Origin: Eretmocerus hayati
Taxonomy: Eukaryota; Arthropoda; Insecta; Hymenoptera; Aphelinidae
DNA: 64,000 nt
Direction of reading: 5' to 3'
Assembly (NCBI GenBank): GCA_029851415.1
Contig: CM056742.1
Location: forward strand, 97,322,976-97,386,975
A program made the translations under genes and the position numbers. How positions within the stretch are numbered: position 1 is the first letter of the stretch; each line of letters begins with the position of its first letter. This document shows positions 12,479 through 24,279 of the stretch, in pieces. Below the pieces are notes generated by a model. It ran no database searches, was not told the origin of the DNA, and saw only the letters and a program-made list of their open reading frames with translations.

Positions 12479-12780
12479 CATTTGAAAATTTTCGCGGGCT
12501 CACGTGGACTCTTGACTAATATCCTCTTGAAAAATTTGTGTCATTTGAAAATTTTCGCGGACTCACGTGTGAGGGCCGGGAAAATTTTCACTTACATTTT
12601 CGTATATTCATCAGTGCTAGTATTCATTTAATTTCCACGTGGCTTACGTATTGCCAATTTTGTAATAATGCAGATTAACCGAAGATGGAATTTCATCGAC
12701 CTTATATATTTCATACATAACTTAACGCTAGTATTCATAAAATTTTCACGTGACTCACGTGTGAGGACCGGGAAAATTTT
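12479..12780. repeat. Short repeats CTCACGTGTGAGG..CCGGGAAAATTTT
   Basis: The block GAAAATTTTCGCGG-CTCACGTG occurs near 12483 and 12549. CACGTGTGAGG[G/A]CCGGGAAAATTTT occurs near 12564 and 12754. A related ACGTGTGAGGCCGGGA lies right against the LTR at about 11614. They sit downstream of the ORF on the element's minus strand, so they could be RNA-level signals, but no function is shown. Confidence 0.5.
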
Positions 12781-12823
12781 ATGATATTTTCAACATGGAT
12801 TACCCTTATGTTCCACTCATTCT

Positions 12824-14119
12824 CTAACTGTATGAGACATTTTGACTATCTCGCGTCGCTCCCTTGCAATTTAGAGGAGAGGTGGGAGTTCCCTCTCTAG
12901 AATAAAGTATCCAGGGTGGCTTTTCGCGAGGCGGCCTGGCTTTCAATACTAAACTAAAGTTTTTGCTTTTCGAGATGTACTCTGCGGATAATTGTGCTCC
13001 AAACTTGTACACTCGGACATTGACCGTCTCTACTCCGGGGTTATTTAACACACTTGACTCTTTGAAATCTCTATCGACCGTTTTCCATGAAACAATTTTG
13101 CCTGTTATTTTTCTCACTATTCCCTGCCTAACTCGTTCTTTGCGCGCGTTGCTTGCATGAATTATGATGCCAAGTTTCGAATGTATGCGCGGTGCTGAAT
13201 CGCAGATTTCAGGTTGCGGTATCTGTAACGCGATTCCTCGGCTCGGGGTGATGACCTTGCTGCAAGTAGCTATTCCGTATGACTCTTCGGATTTCAAGCA
13301 AATATGGGTTACCGACTCTGATCTATCTACTTCAATATTCTCTGTGTGAAAATTCAAGCTTCTTGATTCTAATTCGTGAGTCTTGGTGTTTTCTACAGAC
13401 GACTCGAAGGATTTGTTAATTTCCTCACGTGGAATAGTACCGGTTACTTCAACTTGATCAAAACCTAAAGGTTCACCATCTCTAACATTGAGAATCTGAG
13501 ATTTGAGCTTTTGAACTGTCTCTCTCGATTCATTCTCAAATTTCAACCTTGCATCTTTAAGATGATTAGTTGTCGTATCGATAACATTTTTAAATCGTTG
13601 CCCAAGTCCTCTACAAAAATTCCGAGCTACGCGCACCTTTTCTGTGATATTGAAGAATTCAATCCCGTTTCCTTCGGATTTCTCGGATGATCGAACTTGT
13701 CGTATTTGTGTGCATTGCGGTTGAGGATTCGTTTGGTTCTGTGGTGGATTTGTACGAGGGACAGGTGGGAACGGATGCACGTGATGGTTGTAAAGTTCCG
13801 GGATCGGATCCTGAGGTTCTTGTGGACTCAACTGGAACTGATATTTTTCCTGAACGATTTTGATGGCTAAATTTAAACTTTGGGGGATGTCATATATTTC
13901 ATCATCCTCCTCAAGATAACGATTAGCTAGCCGTGTGAGTTCCACACACATGAATTGTTCCAGTTCCTCTACCGATGCCTCGATCTCCGATACATCGCAA
14001 CCTTGCCTTTGGAGTACATCTCGCCACACGTCTCGACAATATTCAAGTCTAGCGCAGTAGGCTTTGATGACATTTCTGAGCCAAATGACCCATTCCGGAT
14101 CATTCGAATACTTGCGCAT
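12824..14119 (-). CDS. Uncharacterised Gag-position protein of LTR element, 431 aa
   Basis: The only long intact frame in the window. It lies on the minus strand inside the LTR element and fills the place of gag, about 900 nt after the 5' LTR. Residues 1-105 are rich in charged and hydrophobic residues and probably helical. About 108-140 is a Pro/Gln/Asn-rich linker (for example NPPQNQTNPQPQ), and the rest is charged, with Lys/Arg and Ser/Glu runs and no clear fold. There is no CCHC zinc knuckle, no protease DTG/DSG motif and no YXDD. It starts at the first Met of the frame. By position it should be a structural protein that packages the element RNA, but I do not recognise the sequence. An accessory protein or a captured host ORF are alternatives. 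Confidence 0.65.
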   Translation of the reverse strand: MRKYSNDPEWVIWLRNVIKAYCARLEYCRDVWRDVLQRQGCDVSEIEASVEELEQFMCVELTRLANRYLEEDDEIYDIPQSLNLAIKIVQEKYQFQLSPQEPQDPIPELYNHHVHPFPPVPRTNPPQNQTNPQPQCTQIRQVRSSEKSEGNGIEFFNITEKVRVARNFCRGLGQRFKNVIDTTTNHLKDARLKFENESRETVQKLKSQILNVRDGEPLGFDQVEVTGTIPREEINKSFESSVENTKTHELESRSLNFHTENIEVDRSESVTHICLKSEESYGIATCSKVITPSRGIALQIPQPEICDSAPRIHSKLGIIIHASNARKERVRQGIVRKITGKIVSWKTVDRDFKESSVLNNPGVETVNVRVYKFGAQLSAEYISKSKNFSLVLKARPPREKPPWILYSREGTPTSPLNCKGATRDSQNVSYS

Positions 14120-15000
14120 TTTTGATATAGTTTTCGTTCAAGTAATTCTCGTACAAACAATTATGATCCCAATTATCTCTCTTTGAATAAGTCCTCCAAC
14201 GACTTTTCCGTGTTAATTCGTCTCGAGCTGAAATATCAGTGAAGTGATTTTACTGTGGCTGACCTTGGCCCAAAGTGACCCTCGGTAATATTCAGAGACA
14301 GCTTACCAACCGGTATGCGTGATTTTACTTTTATATCATTTGTATCTACATATGTCGTGGTACACGTCACCGATTTATTCTACTGGAATCCTCCTTCTAA
14401 TCCTGGATTCTCCTCATCGACTGACTAATGTCCCGACCACTTAAAATGAACTCGTTATTCTCTCGAATACCACGGGTTAAGTGTCTCTTTCTCTTTCTGT
14501 CTTACTTTAACCTTCACAATTTTAGCTCAAGAGATTAGGAATATTTTCAATTATAACGTATCGAATCATAATTCGTGACCTAGATATCGGCGTTTCTCAA
14601 TTCGTAAGCTTCAATATCGATTTTGAGATCAAAATTTGAGATATTACTTGAACTTATAGATGGATTTTCCTACTTGACTGTTGACTGCGTGACTCGATGC
14701 GTTGTGTGTCCATCGTTGGTCCCGAAGCTGAAGGTGTGGATGAAGATAGCACGTTGTGGCGTAGATTCAGCTGTCGATGGCTCGTTCTTTCTATTTTGCT
14801 CCCTTTCTTTGTCGATGCTGCTGCTGGACGCTGCCTGATGTTGTTGGCTGGTTTGTGCTACCCGATGTTGCTGGGCAGGCTGGTTGGATCACTCCTCTCG
14901 AACGTCTGCAGCGGCGATGGTGGATAGCGCAGCTGCGATATCGTCTTCTTCACTCAACAAGTCTTTTCCGCGGTTTTTAATCGTGAAATTTGCACTAAGT

Positions 15001-15018
15001 CGTACACACCTAGCACCA
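15001..15018 (-). other. Candidate primer-binding site
   Basis: Next to the 5' LTR on the minus strand the sequence reads TGGTGCTAGGTGTGTACG after one spacer base. A TGG start is expected for a site that pairs with a tRNA 3' CCA end. The matching tRNA was not identified. Confidence 0.5.
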
Positions 15019-15019
15019 A

Positions 15020-15359
15020 TGTGACGTGGGGTGTCGGCGACCAGTGAAATGACTCGTGGAAATGATGTAAAATATAGATATATATTGAATGGAAGAATGA
15101 CTTATACACAATCTGCGTGTTTTGAGATAGAGTGATGATGGGTACTCCCGAAATGGGAGTCCCCGAGCGGTCTAATGCGGCGCGCGCGAGTCGTGGCTTA
15201 TATGCCCTGGACTCGTCGCGTGTCGCACAGTGTAAAAGTGCAAAGGTCAGCAAAACGTGATCGCGCGATGCATTCCTCGCGGTATGCATCGAGCGATCGG
15301 TCTTGCAGAACCGACGACAGAGTGATTGACCAACAAGGGCAATCACCTATGGCGTCACA
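15020..15359 (-). repeat. 5' LTR of the gag-only element
   Basis: 340-bp copy of 11276-11615 with TGTGACG...CGTCACA ends, followed by ACAG at 15360-15363. Carries the presumed promoter of the element on the minus strand (CATATAAGCC near 15194). Confidence 0.88.
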
Positions 15360-15363
15360 ACAG

Positions 15364-15389
15364 TGTTGTTGTTGTTGTTGTTGTTGTTG

Positions 15390-15424
<35 letters not shown>
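15364..15424. repeat. Compound microsatellite (TTG)n(TG)n
   Basis: About ten TTG units run directly into about sixteen TG units. The LTR element integrated at the edge of this array. Confidence 0.95.
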
Positions 15425-15425
<1 letters not shown>

Positions 15426-15564
15426 TCACACATATACATCAACAATCAGTGTATGTTTACAAAGTGTATGTTTACAAAGTGTTAGAGTGTGCGGGTGGTG
15501 ACACGCTTGCTGATCATCACTTTGGTCATCGCAGGGGTGCCACCATAAGTTACTAGGGCTGATC

Positions 15565-15595
15565 CGATATAGCGGCAGACTACGGCCTCGCCTTA
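15565..15595. mobile_element. Terminal remnant of the TTAA-type MITE
   Basis: AGACTACGGCCTCGCC followed by TTAA matches the right terminus of the MITE at 7893-8288. No partner end was found nearby. Confidence 0.5.
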
Positions 15596-15598
15596 ATG

Positions 15599-16191
15599 TA
15601 AAATTCTGTGATCTTCCAAAAAAAAATGGTCCCGAACATTTTTTTTGAAGCCTAAAGCCCATTTTTGCTATTTTTCGCAAATCAATTTTTCAAGCGATGG
15701 GAAATTGTGTTTTTCCTGCGCATGCGCAGGAATTTGGGTTCTTGAAACCAATTGCATCAGAAAGCCAAGGAAATTTCCTTCAAAATGACCACTTGACAAA
15801 GTCAATTCCATCGATTGAGACCGAAGCTACAACGTGCAGAAGACCACTGAATGTCGGCAACGAGCAAGAGATGGTCGGAGACAGCAGTGACTGAGATCCG
15901 CGGACGATGGCCTTTGCCTATGAATGCACTCGGGCTGAAGCTTCGTCTCTCATGCGTTGTAGATCCGAGACAAATTGATGGAATTGACTCTGCCAAGTGG
16001 TCATTTTGAAGGAAATTTTCTTGGCTTTCTAATGAGACTGGTTTCAAGAACCTAAATTCCTGCGTATGCGCAGAAAACACACGATTTGCCATCGCTTGAA
16101 AAACTGATTTGTGACAATTAGCAAAAATGGGCTTTAGGACTCAAAAAAATGGTCGGGACTATTTTTTCCTGGAAAAGCACATGATTTTACA
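15599..16191. mobile_element. Palindromic MITE, about 593 bp
   Basis: Ends TGTAAAATTCTGTG and CACATGATTTTACA are inverted. The arms pair over about 270 bp each, including the block TTTTCAAGCGATGG with its mirror CCATCGCTTGAAAA. Arm sequences differ by scattered substitutions. No coding. Confidence 0.75.
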
Positions 16192-16814
16192 TCACATATC
16201 GAACTTTCAGAGATGAAAAAGAATGGCTTTTCGAAGAATCAATGTTTTTCTTGTTTTTCGACCTTTTACTCGACAATAGTGTACGTAACCTCAAAATCAA
16301 GTTCTAGGAATACATTTTGATAGATTTTTTGAAGACCTTTCGAATGCCGTGAGCCGCGTGTCTCTATCTGCAAGCAAACTGGACTTATTTGCATTTTAGT
16401 GAAAAAACGTTGCTGGAATTCTGAAAGAAAGGATTTTACATCATTTTCAAAGATTCTCGCCATGGGCCCAAAAAATTTTTTCTGGACCTCATAGTAAGGT
16501 TAAAGTGCATGTTTTGGACCATAGGATCGATTAAGAATACTTAGAAAAAGACCCGAGACATGACCCTTTCTCGTCGGTCTGTTTCGCGTGGAATTACTCC
16601 TATATCAAATGAAGTGAAAGAAAACTTGGCAGAATTTGGGTCTCATTCCTTGAATCAAATTTTCCTCGAAATTCTGGCAAAAAAGGTTCCGTAGATGAGA
16701 TCTCCGCAAGAAATCCCATTCTTTTCAACAATCCTTGGTGCAATCAAAGGTGACCGATCTCCAAGCTTGATTGATCATGCGGAATTCATGCAGTAATGTG
16801 AAAAAAGTTTCGTT

Positions 16815-16955
16815 TGCTCTCCAATATCATTGATGGTTTCCTGAACAACCTCTCGTTAAGAGAGTAGACGTGAGGAATATCGAATTTCTCAGCTATTTCA
16901 GTCTTTGTTTTGATATTCTCCTTCACCGTTAGAATCACTTTCATTTCATCGACCA
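16815..16955 (-). pseudogene. Possible pogo/Tigger-type HTH fragment
   Basis: A minus-strand frame of about 46 codons reads VDEMKVILTVKENIKTKTE and then IAEKFDIPHVYSLNERL. This resembles the N-terminal helix-turn-helix of pogo/Tigger (CENP-B-like) transposases, where 'K.EIA.KF.IP' lies in the recognition part. A stop codon lies just upstream, and neither a CENP-B second domain nor a DDE domain follows. The similarity is by eye and weak. Confidence 0.3.
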
Positions 16956-17396
16956 CTGTACAATGTTTTCAATTTTCGTTCAGCGCTCTCCATCGCGATC
17001 CATGAACCACTGGAAACTTCGAGTCAGACAGGTCCATATAAGTCTATGTACAAGTTTTGAGTTAGCGAGGGTAAATCCAAAATCCCAAGCATATACTTCG
17101 AGCCAACGAGACTTTTGAGTCATCGGAGTTCGATTCATCAAAGTCTTACTGTGATACAGGAGGGTTTGAGCATTTCCCCCAGAATAGTAAATCCCCCCTC
17201 CCTTCAGGATGGGGGCCTGATGTCTATATCGCATCCGCAAAGTTTCCTGCCTGAGTAGGAATTTCCCCATCGAATCATCAACAATTATTGAGCCGCGTCC
17301 GCAGGCAGCATGTGCAAAACAAGCACAATAATCTGGGGCGATTGACTGCACGATCCTGAAATGATACCACTTCGACTGCTTCTGAAGACCTTCTGG
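16956..17396. other. No recognisable gene
   Basis: A 157-codon minus-strand frame (16980-17453) crosses the boundary of the large palindrome and shows no familiar motif, so it is unlikely to be a gene. Nothing else was recognised. Confidence 0.4.
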
Positions 17397-18465
17397 GCAG
17401 GTGTGGGCGAAAAGGGAAAAGAACAACGAAAAATAGCGAAAAGAGTTCTTCACTAGAATTGAGTGCTAGAGCGCTCACGCGACTTGTCGACAAGTGAGAT
17501 GAGTCGAGATGATCATCTTTTCGTCTGCTCGAGCTCGCGTACGACGAAAACGACGAATAAGCTGTTCATAGTTTTTCAGTGAATTTCGAGTCATATTGAT
17601 CAGCAAAAAGTCACTCAAAAACTTACCAGTTCTCGTTACTATTGATCTTGATTCCCGATCTTCAAAATACTCGAATTTGTGAGAAGTGTAGGAACCAGTG
17701 GTGGAGTTGTGAATTGTTCGATATTTTTGGGCCAGCGGTGTGAAAATTTGATTCCGTAGGCAACAATCAAGTTCAGTTTTTACATCCAGAAAATTCCTTA
17801 ATTCCATTTTTACTCTCAGTGAGATGAATGAGATTTCATGAAACACTGTGTCAACTCACACTGGAATGCCTTGAATCAGAATTTAGTTTGTAGGTGAATA
17901 GTGATTTAGGGGATGATTGATAAAATGGACTACTTTCAGTGCGGAAAGTGTCAGTGACTTTCTGTGTTCAACTGGTGATTCATTCCTCGTCTTCACCATG
18001 CTTACTCTTATTGTCTCCTCAAGCAGAAATATTCAACAAACACTTTCAAACACATAAAAGTATTTCGAGTATTGTGTTGGAATATTCTGCTCAATGTTCT
18101 TCCCATCTCTCACGAGATGCATCAAACTAAGTCAATCAGACGAATATGATAATTCATGTTTGAGCCCTGGTTTGTTATAATTCACACAATAGAAATGGAT
18201 AGACATACTCTAATAGAATTGATAGACTGGGAAGCCTGAGGGATATGAAGTTCTGTGAACTTTTGACTCAAAATACGATCATGGGTATGGCTGGGAAATA
18301 GACTTGGAGTAGCTTGTGGGAAACCATGACTGAATTGTTTGCACTTCTATTGTCAATCTACATTCAGCAACACGTATAACACTGATCACTGAACGAAAAC
18401 AGGTAGATATCTTCATTTCAAGTAGGCAAGGTTGTTGGATCCGATATTGAAGTGATCTTTATATA

Positions 18466-19299
18466 AGGTAAGTGTACCCAACTTGCCTCTGTACCCAACT
18501 TGCCCCCATATGCCGATCTCAAGAATGGGCACTCGTTGACCTTCCCGCAATTTTTTTTACGTTTGTCATGTTAAAATATGAGAAAATACGTAGTTTTCAT
18601 CGACCCCGGATCATTTCTGCGTTCTCCAGAAAATATAAAGTGAATTTTCCATTTTTCGTGTTTGCACGGCTAAGAAATCACCGAGGAAATCGCGTTCACT
18701 AAAACCGGTGTCAATTTATTTTTACTCGACCAATCTTGACGTACCTGAGTGCATTCAATCCCTTGTCTCAAGACCTTAAAAATCTGCTCTTCAGGGTTGC
18801 AGAACTCTGATTCGGAGCGATTTTATGTACAAAACACGAAGATGGTTTGAGAATCAAGAGGGTCGACATCGGAGTGTACCCAACATGCCCCCATATGGTT
18901 ATCTCGGAAAGGCGTGCAGTATGGCTTTTTTTACCACTCAGAACGTGTTTATCACGTCAAAATAGGTCGGAAACAATGTTTTGGGCCAACTAAAAGCTAC
19001 AAATGCCGCTGCGCGGTGATCAAAACGGATCAAAGCCATTTTTCGCATTTCATCGCCGATTTACATTGTTTTAAATGATGGGGGCAAGTTGGGTACACAC
19101 TTTTGTAAACTCTCAAAAATCACCTTCTGGGAGAATTCAAACAGCTCGGCTCCACTATATCCAAATTGGACGTATCTTAGCTCATTTTAGGGCTCTTGAG
19201 ACAAGCTTTAAAATGAGCTGAGATACGTTGGAAAATATGGAGATGGGCCAAAGTTATTAAGAAAATGGCTTAATGGGGGCAAGTTGGGTACACTTACCT
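18466..19299. mobile_element. TA-flanked TIR element with GTACCCAACTTGCC motif (family C, copy 1)
   Basis: 834 bp that begins AGGTAAGTGTACCCAACTTG and ends in its inverse, flanked by TA (18464-18465 and 19300-19301), as in Tc1/mariner-type elements. The opposite arm of the host palindrome (about 20215-20235) lacks the insert. The motif GTACCCAAC[T/A]TGCC recurs inside at about 18486 and 18877 in direct orientation and at about 19078 inverted, so the subterminal motif is present five times. No transposase frame is seen. Confidence 0.75.
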
Positions 19300-20492
19300 T
19301 ATTAAAAATTTAAATCCATGAGTATGCTGCGAGAACTTCATTTCAGACATGGAATCTAGTTAGCAATGGTTGTGGAATCTTGTGATACAAAGGGAATATG
19401 TTAGAGTGGGATAGGCCTCCATAGGCAAGTGAAAAATCATCAGAGAGATATCACATTGCTTTTTTTGTTTGAATTAGCTTCTCTGTCTAAATAATGTGAA
19501 TCTTTGCAATTATTGTGTTAGTATAATAGATTTTGATCTGAGCATCTGGGTATTCGCGGGTATATTTGCCTTCACAGGTCTTGGAGTTGATCCTACCCTG
19601 ACAGAACTCTCGATCCAAGCATCTAAGTATTCTCTGCCCGACTCGGTTTCCATGGATTTGAGGTCATTCCTAATCTCGTCAGAATTAAATATTCCAATAT
19701 CTGGGTTATTGTGGTTTCCCGGGATTCAAAATATCCTGATCCATACTGTTGAATTGAAAAAGTATCCATTTTGGGAAGTTATTCTCCCAAAAGATATGGA
19801 GAAAAATAGTTGTATCAGATTAAAGTCATGTTTGCCAGGTGTCGAAAGATCATCGTGAAGATTTCAAGCCCATACCAATAAAAAATCTCAGAGAATCTCA
19901 TATTCTACACTCACTCTGTGCTCGAGGAACTACAATAGCCAGTGATACTGGAGAATGTCAGTGAAGTTTTGTTTTGATATCTATGAATCAAGTGACTCAC
20001 TCTTATACTATGACAATAATTGCAAACATCCACATTATTAAGAAAAAGAAGCTAATTCAAACAAGGAAAGGAATGTGATATTTCTCTGATGATTTTTCAC
20101 TTGCCTATGGAGGCCTATCCCACTCTAACATATTCCCTTTGTATCACAAGATTCCACAACCATTGCTAACTAGATTCCATGTCTGAAATGAAGTTCTCGC
20201 AGCATACTCATGGATTGAAATTTTCATTATATGAAGATCACTTCAAATTCGGATCCAACAACCTTGTCTACTTGAAATGAAGATATCAACCTGTTTTCGC
20301 TCAGTAATCAATGTTATACGTGTTGCTGAATGTAGATTGACGATAGAAGTGCAAACAATTCGGTCATGGTTTTCCACAAGCTACTCCAAGTCTAATTCCC
20401 AGCCATACCCATGATCGTATTTTGAATGAAAAATTCACAGCACTTCATATCCATCAGGCTTCCCAGTCTATCAATTCTATTAGAGTATCTCC

Positions 20493-23383
20493 ATTAGGCT
20501 GTCACTTATTTCTCAAGTTTTTTCTAGTCTTACGGGCACCCCCTAGATCGTTTCTAAATGCCAAAAAAATGAGTCTCCCACCATCCTGGGTCCCGAAAAA
20601 AAGAAATTAAATGGTGCCGAGAACCATTAGTGGAATTGAATCAAAAATTTTCATTTCTGATTCTCTGACTGGGCGAGATTGGACTACTCTGTTCAGCTTC
20701 CGGGGGGCTGGGAAATACCTCTCGATACCATTCCCCACGTAAATTTTCATGCTGATTTCGAATTTGCCCCGATATCGGAGGTGAGAGTGAGCTGAGATCG
20801 TCGAAATTGCAGTTTTACGCAGAACAACTCGTTTTTTCATACCCTCTCTCTTCATTTTGGCCAATACAAACGGACTAGAACTCCGCAAAAATTGTGTTCT
20901 CGATATAAAATTTCATGTTGAATCCGAATCCGGTATTATCCCGGAGCTTAAAGTCAGTCCTGATGGCAAATATTGCAATTAAAAGCGAAGAATCCCTTTC
21001 TCCTCTCCGCTTTCCCTCATTCCCCCTCGTACAAACGGACCGAAACTCCTCAAAAATCCTGCTTCATGTTGTTTCCGTGTGGTTCTTCCACCGATTCCAA
21101 ATTCAGCCCCAAATCCGCCAGTTCAGTAGCTTGAATTAGTGAAAATTTTGATTTTATGCAGAACAGCTCTCCTTTCTTCACTGTCTCTATTGGCTTTTCT
21201 TCGTACTGCTGGACCGACGTTGTTCACGAATTACGGATGATGATTTCTTCTCCCTACTGACCATGAACTTTGCAACCTCGATGAATTACACAGAGCCATT
21301 TGATTCCAAAAGATTTGATTGGGGTAACTTTATAGGGTTTGGGTTGTGACAATAGAACGGCGCGGGAGCGGGAGCAGAAGACGCAGGACGGATAGCACGC
21401 GTACGTGCAAAGCAATTTTGCATTTCCTCCCGCGAGATCTCCAAGTTATGAGATTCGTAATTTTTGTTACTGAGCAACTGTTTCTTGTTGTTTATGAAAA
21501 GAGCAAATCAGGAATGGCGCTAAAACTAACCTGGATTGTCTGATTATGAATATTCCAACACCGAGTCAAAAACTCCAAAAACCAGCCGACGAGTGTATTT
21601 GTTATGGTTCTAGTCAAATACTGGTGGTTGGTAACGACACTGACACAGCGCACCGACTAGAACCACAAACACAGTCGTCAGCTGGTTTTTGCAGTCTTTG
21701 ACTTGGTGTTGGAATATTCAAAATCAGACAATCCAGGTTTTTCTTAGCGCCATTCCTGATTTGCTCTTTTCATAAACAACAAGAAACAGTTGTTCAGTCA
21801 CGGAAATTACGCATCTCACAACTCAGAGATCTTGCGGGTGGAAATGCAAAATCGCTTCGCGCGTGCGCGTGCGCAAGTGATCCGTCGTGCGTCTTCTGCT
21901 CCCGCTCCCGCGCCGTTCTATTGTCACAACCCGAACCCTGTAATGCTACCCCGATCAACTTTTTTGGAATCTAATGGCTCTGTGTAATTCATGGAGATTC
22001 AGGGGCGTCTTTCCCCCTATGGATGGTATGGATGAATCGACACCTGGGTCGAGAAAACGTATGGAAATCCACACCTGGGAAATCGGGCACGAGAGAACAA
22101 AAATTTTTCAACTCAATATAATAAAGATCTGTCTATCGAGTTCTGGGTTGGAAATACTGAATATTTTCGGAATCCCAAAGTCGAAATCGCACAGTTCCTG
22201 AGAATTGCCCTTATAAGAGTTAATCTGTCGAGATTGCAAAGTTCATGGTCCGGAGGGAGGAGAAATCATCATCCGTGATTCGTGAACAACGACGGTCCGT
22301 TAGTACGAAGAAGAGCCAATGGAGACAATGAAAAAGGAGAGCTGTTCTGCATAGAATCAAAATTCTGACTAATTCAAGCTACCCAACTGGCAGATTTGGG
22401 TCTGAATTTGGAATTGGTGGAAACAGCACACGGGAACAACATGAAGCAGGATTTGTTGCGGAGTTTTGGTCCGTTTGTATGGGCCAAAATGAGGAAAAAC
22501 GAAATGGAGAACTAATATTGCTGTGTACAACTGTAATTTCAATCACCTCGGCTTACTCTAAGCTCCATATATGCGCAGATCTGAATCGAGCGTGAATTTT
22601 TACATCGGAAACAACATTGTGCAAAATTTTTTGCTGAGTTTTGGTCCGAATGTATGGGCCAAAATGAGGAGAAAAGGTATGAAAAAACGAGTAATTCTGC
22701 GTAAGCCTGCAATTCTGACCTCCTCAGCCCACTCTAACCTCCGTTATGAGTGTGGATTCAAATTAAGAACGAAATTTCACATGAAAAACTGTATTGTGCG
22801 AAAATTTTTGCGGAGTTTTGGTCCGTGTTTGTATTGGCCAAAGTGAGAAGAAACGGTATGAAAGAAAAGTTTCTCTGCGTAAAACTGCAATTTTGACCAT
22901 CTCAGCTCACTCTCACCTCCGATATGAGGGTGGACTCAAATTCAGCATAAAATTCCACATGGAAAACAGGATTGTGCAAAATTTTTTGTGGAGTTCTAGT
23001 CCGTTTGTATTGGCCAAAATGAGGAGAGAAGGTGTGAGAAAACGAGTAATTCTGCGTAAAACTGCAACTTTGACCATTACAGCTTACTCTAACCTCCGAT
23101 ATCGGGGCGAATTCGAATTTAGCATGAAAATTCACGTGGGAAATGGTTTCGAGGGGTATTTTCCAGCCCCCCGGAAGCTGAACAGAGTAGTCCAATCTCG
23201 CCCAGTTGGAGGATCAAAAACGAAAGTTTTACATTCAATTCCACTAACTGTCGGCTCGTCGCGGCACGGTTCATTTTTTTCGGGACCCAGAATGGTGGGA
23301 AACTCGTTTCTTGGGCATTTAGAAACGATCTAGGGGGTGCCCGTAAGTATAAAAGAAACTTGAGAAATAAGTGACACCCTAAT
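20493..23383. mobile_element. Foldback element E in the right arm, 2.9 kb
   Basis: Ends ATTAGGCTGTCACTTATTTC and the inverse of ATTAGGGTGTCACTTATTTC. Arms pair through blocks such as GCACCCCCTAGATCG and its complement, to a centre at about 21540-21720. The right arm carries about four tandem units of about 177 bp (22440-23160) and the left about two, so the arms differ in length by unit number. No coding region recognised. Confidence 0.75.
22440..23160. repeat. Tandem repeat, about 177-bp unit
   Basis: The landmark GGAGTTTTGGTCCG recurs at about 22461, 22636, 22813 and 22991, a period of 175-178 bp. Each unit also holds ATGAGG[A/G]GAAAAGGTATG and an ACTCTAACCTCCG block. Inverted copies lie at about 20700-21130. 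Confidence 0.75.
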
Positions 23384-24279
23384 CTTCATCTATTTCTATT
23401 GTGTCAATTATAACAAACCAGGGCTCAAGCATGAATCATCATATTCGTCTAGTTGACTTAGTCTGATGCATCTCATGAGAGATTGAAAGAACATTGAGCA
23501 GAATATTCCAACACAATACTCGAAATACTTTTATGTATTTGAAAGTGTTTGTTGAATGTTTCTGCTTGAGGAGACAATAAGAGTAAGCATGGTGAAGAGG
23601 AGAAATGAACCACCAGTTGAACACATAAAGTCACTCACACTTTCCGCACTGAAAGTAGTCCATTTCATCATCAATCATCCGCCAAATCACTATTCACCTA
23701 CAAACCAAATTTTGATTCAAGGCATTCCAGTGTGAGTTGACACAGTATTTTATGAAATCTCATTCATCTTACTGAGAGTAAAAATGGAATTGAGGGAATT
23801 TTCTGGATGTAAAACTGAACTTGATTGCTGCCTACGGAATCAAATTTTCACACCGCTGGCAAAAAAATATCAAACAATCCACAACTCCACCACTTCTCAC
23901 AAATTTAAGTATTTTGAAGATTAGGAATCAAGATCAATAGTAACAAGAACTGGTAAATTTTTGAGTCACTTTTTGCTGATCAATATGACTCGATCAGCAA
24001 AAAATCCAAGATGAACGAAGCCGCGCGAGAAAGAAGGACGATCAACCACATTCTGAAATCTAAAATACATAGAACATCAAAAATCCAATTTCACTGAAAA
24101 TTTACGAACAGCTTATTCGTCGTTCTCGTCGTACGCGAGCTCGAGCAGACGGAAAGATGATCATCTCGACTCATCTCACTTGTCGAAAAGTCGCGCACGC
24201 GCAGCAGTGCTCAATTCTAGCGAAAAGTACTTTCCGCTACTTTTCGTTGTTTCTCTTTACTCTTTCCCCCACACCTGCT

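Larger units (their letters stand above)
11276..15359 (-). mobile_element. Complete gag-only LTR retrotransposon, 4,084 bp
   Basis: Two 340-bp direct repeats that start TGTGACG and end CGTCACA (TG...CA) enclose 3.4 kb of unique sequence. Flanking ACAG target duplications prove a single insertion. Minus orientation is inferred from the internal ORF and from a TGG-starting primer-binding-site candidate beside the right LTR. A TATATAAG-type box also reads on the minus strand inside the LTR. The interior has one intact ORF (12824-14119) and no protease, reverse transcriptase or integrase, so it would depend on proteins from another element. I saw no difference between the LTRs, so insertion appears recent. 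Confidence 0.88.
17397..24279. mobile_element. Large palindromic element with two nested palindromic insertions
   Basis: The outer ends are GCAGGTGTGGG and CCCACACCTGC. The left arm is 17397-18465 continuing at 19300-19490. The right arm is 20030-20492 continuing at 23384-24279. The left arm is interrupted by a TA-flanked element (18466-19299) and the right arm by a second palindrome (20493-23383). Without them the host palindrome is about 3.2 kb with a centre near 19490-20030. Sample paired blocks are CTCGAGCTCGCGTACGACGA near 17528 and its complement near 24130. No transposase was recognised, and a target duplication was not clear. Confidence 0.8.

Noticed and set aside
22571..23333. 179-codon frame with repeated peptide segments
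   Set aside because: It is produced by 177-bp tandem repeats (59 codons per unit), so the frame persists without coding. No family resemblance.
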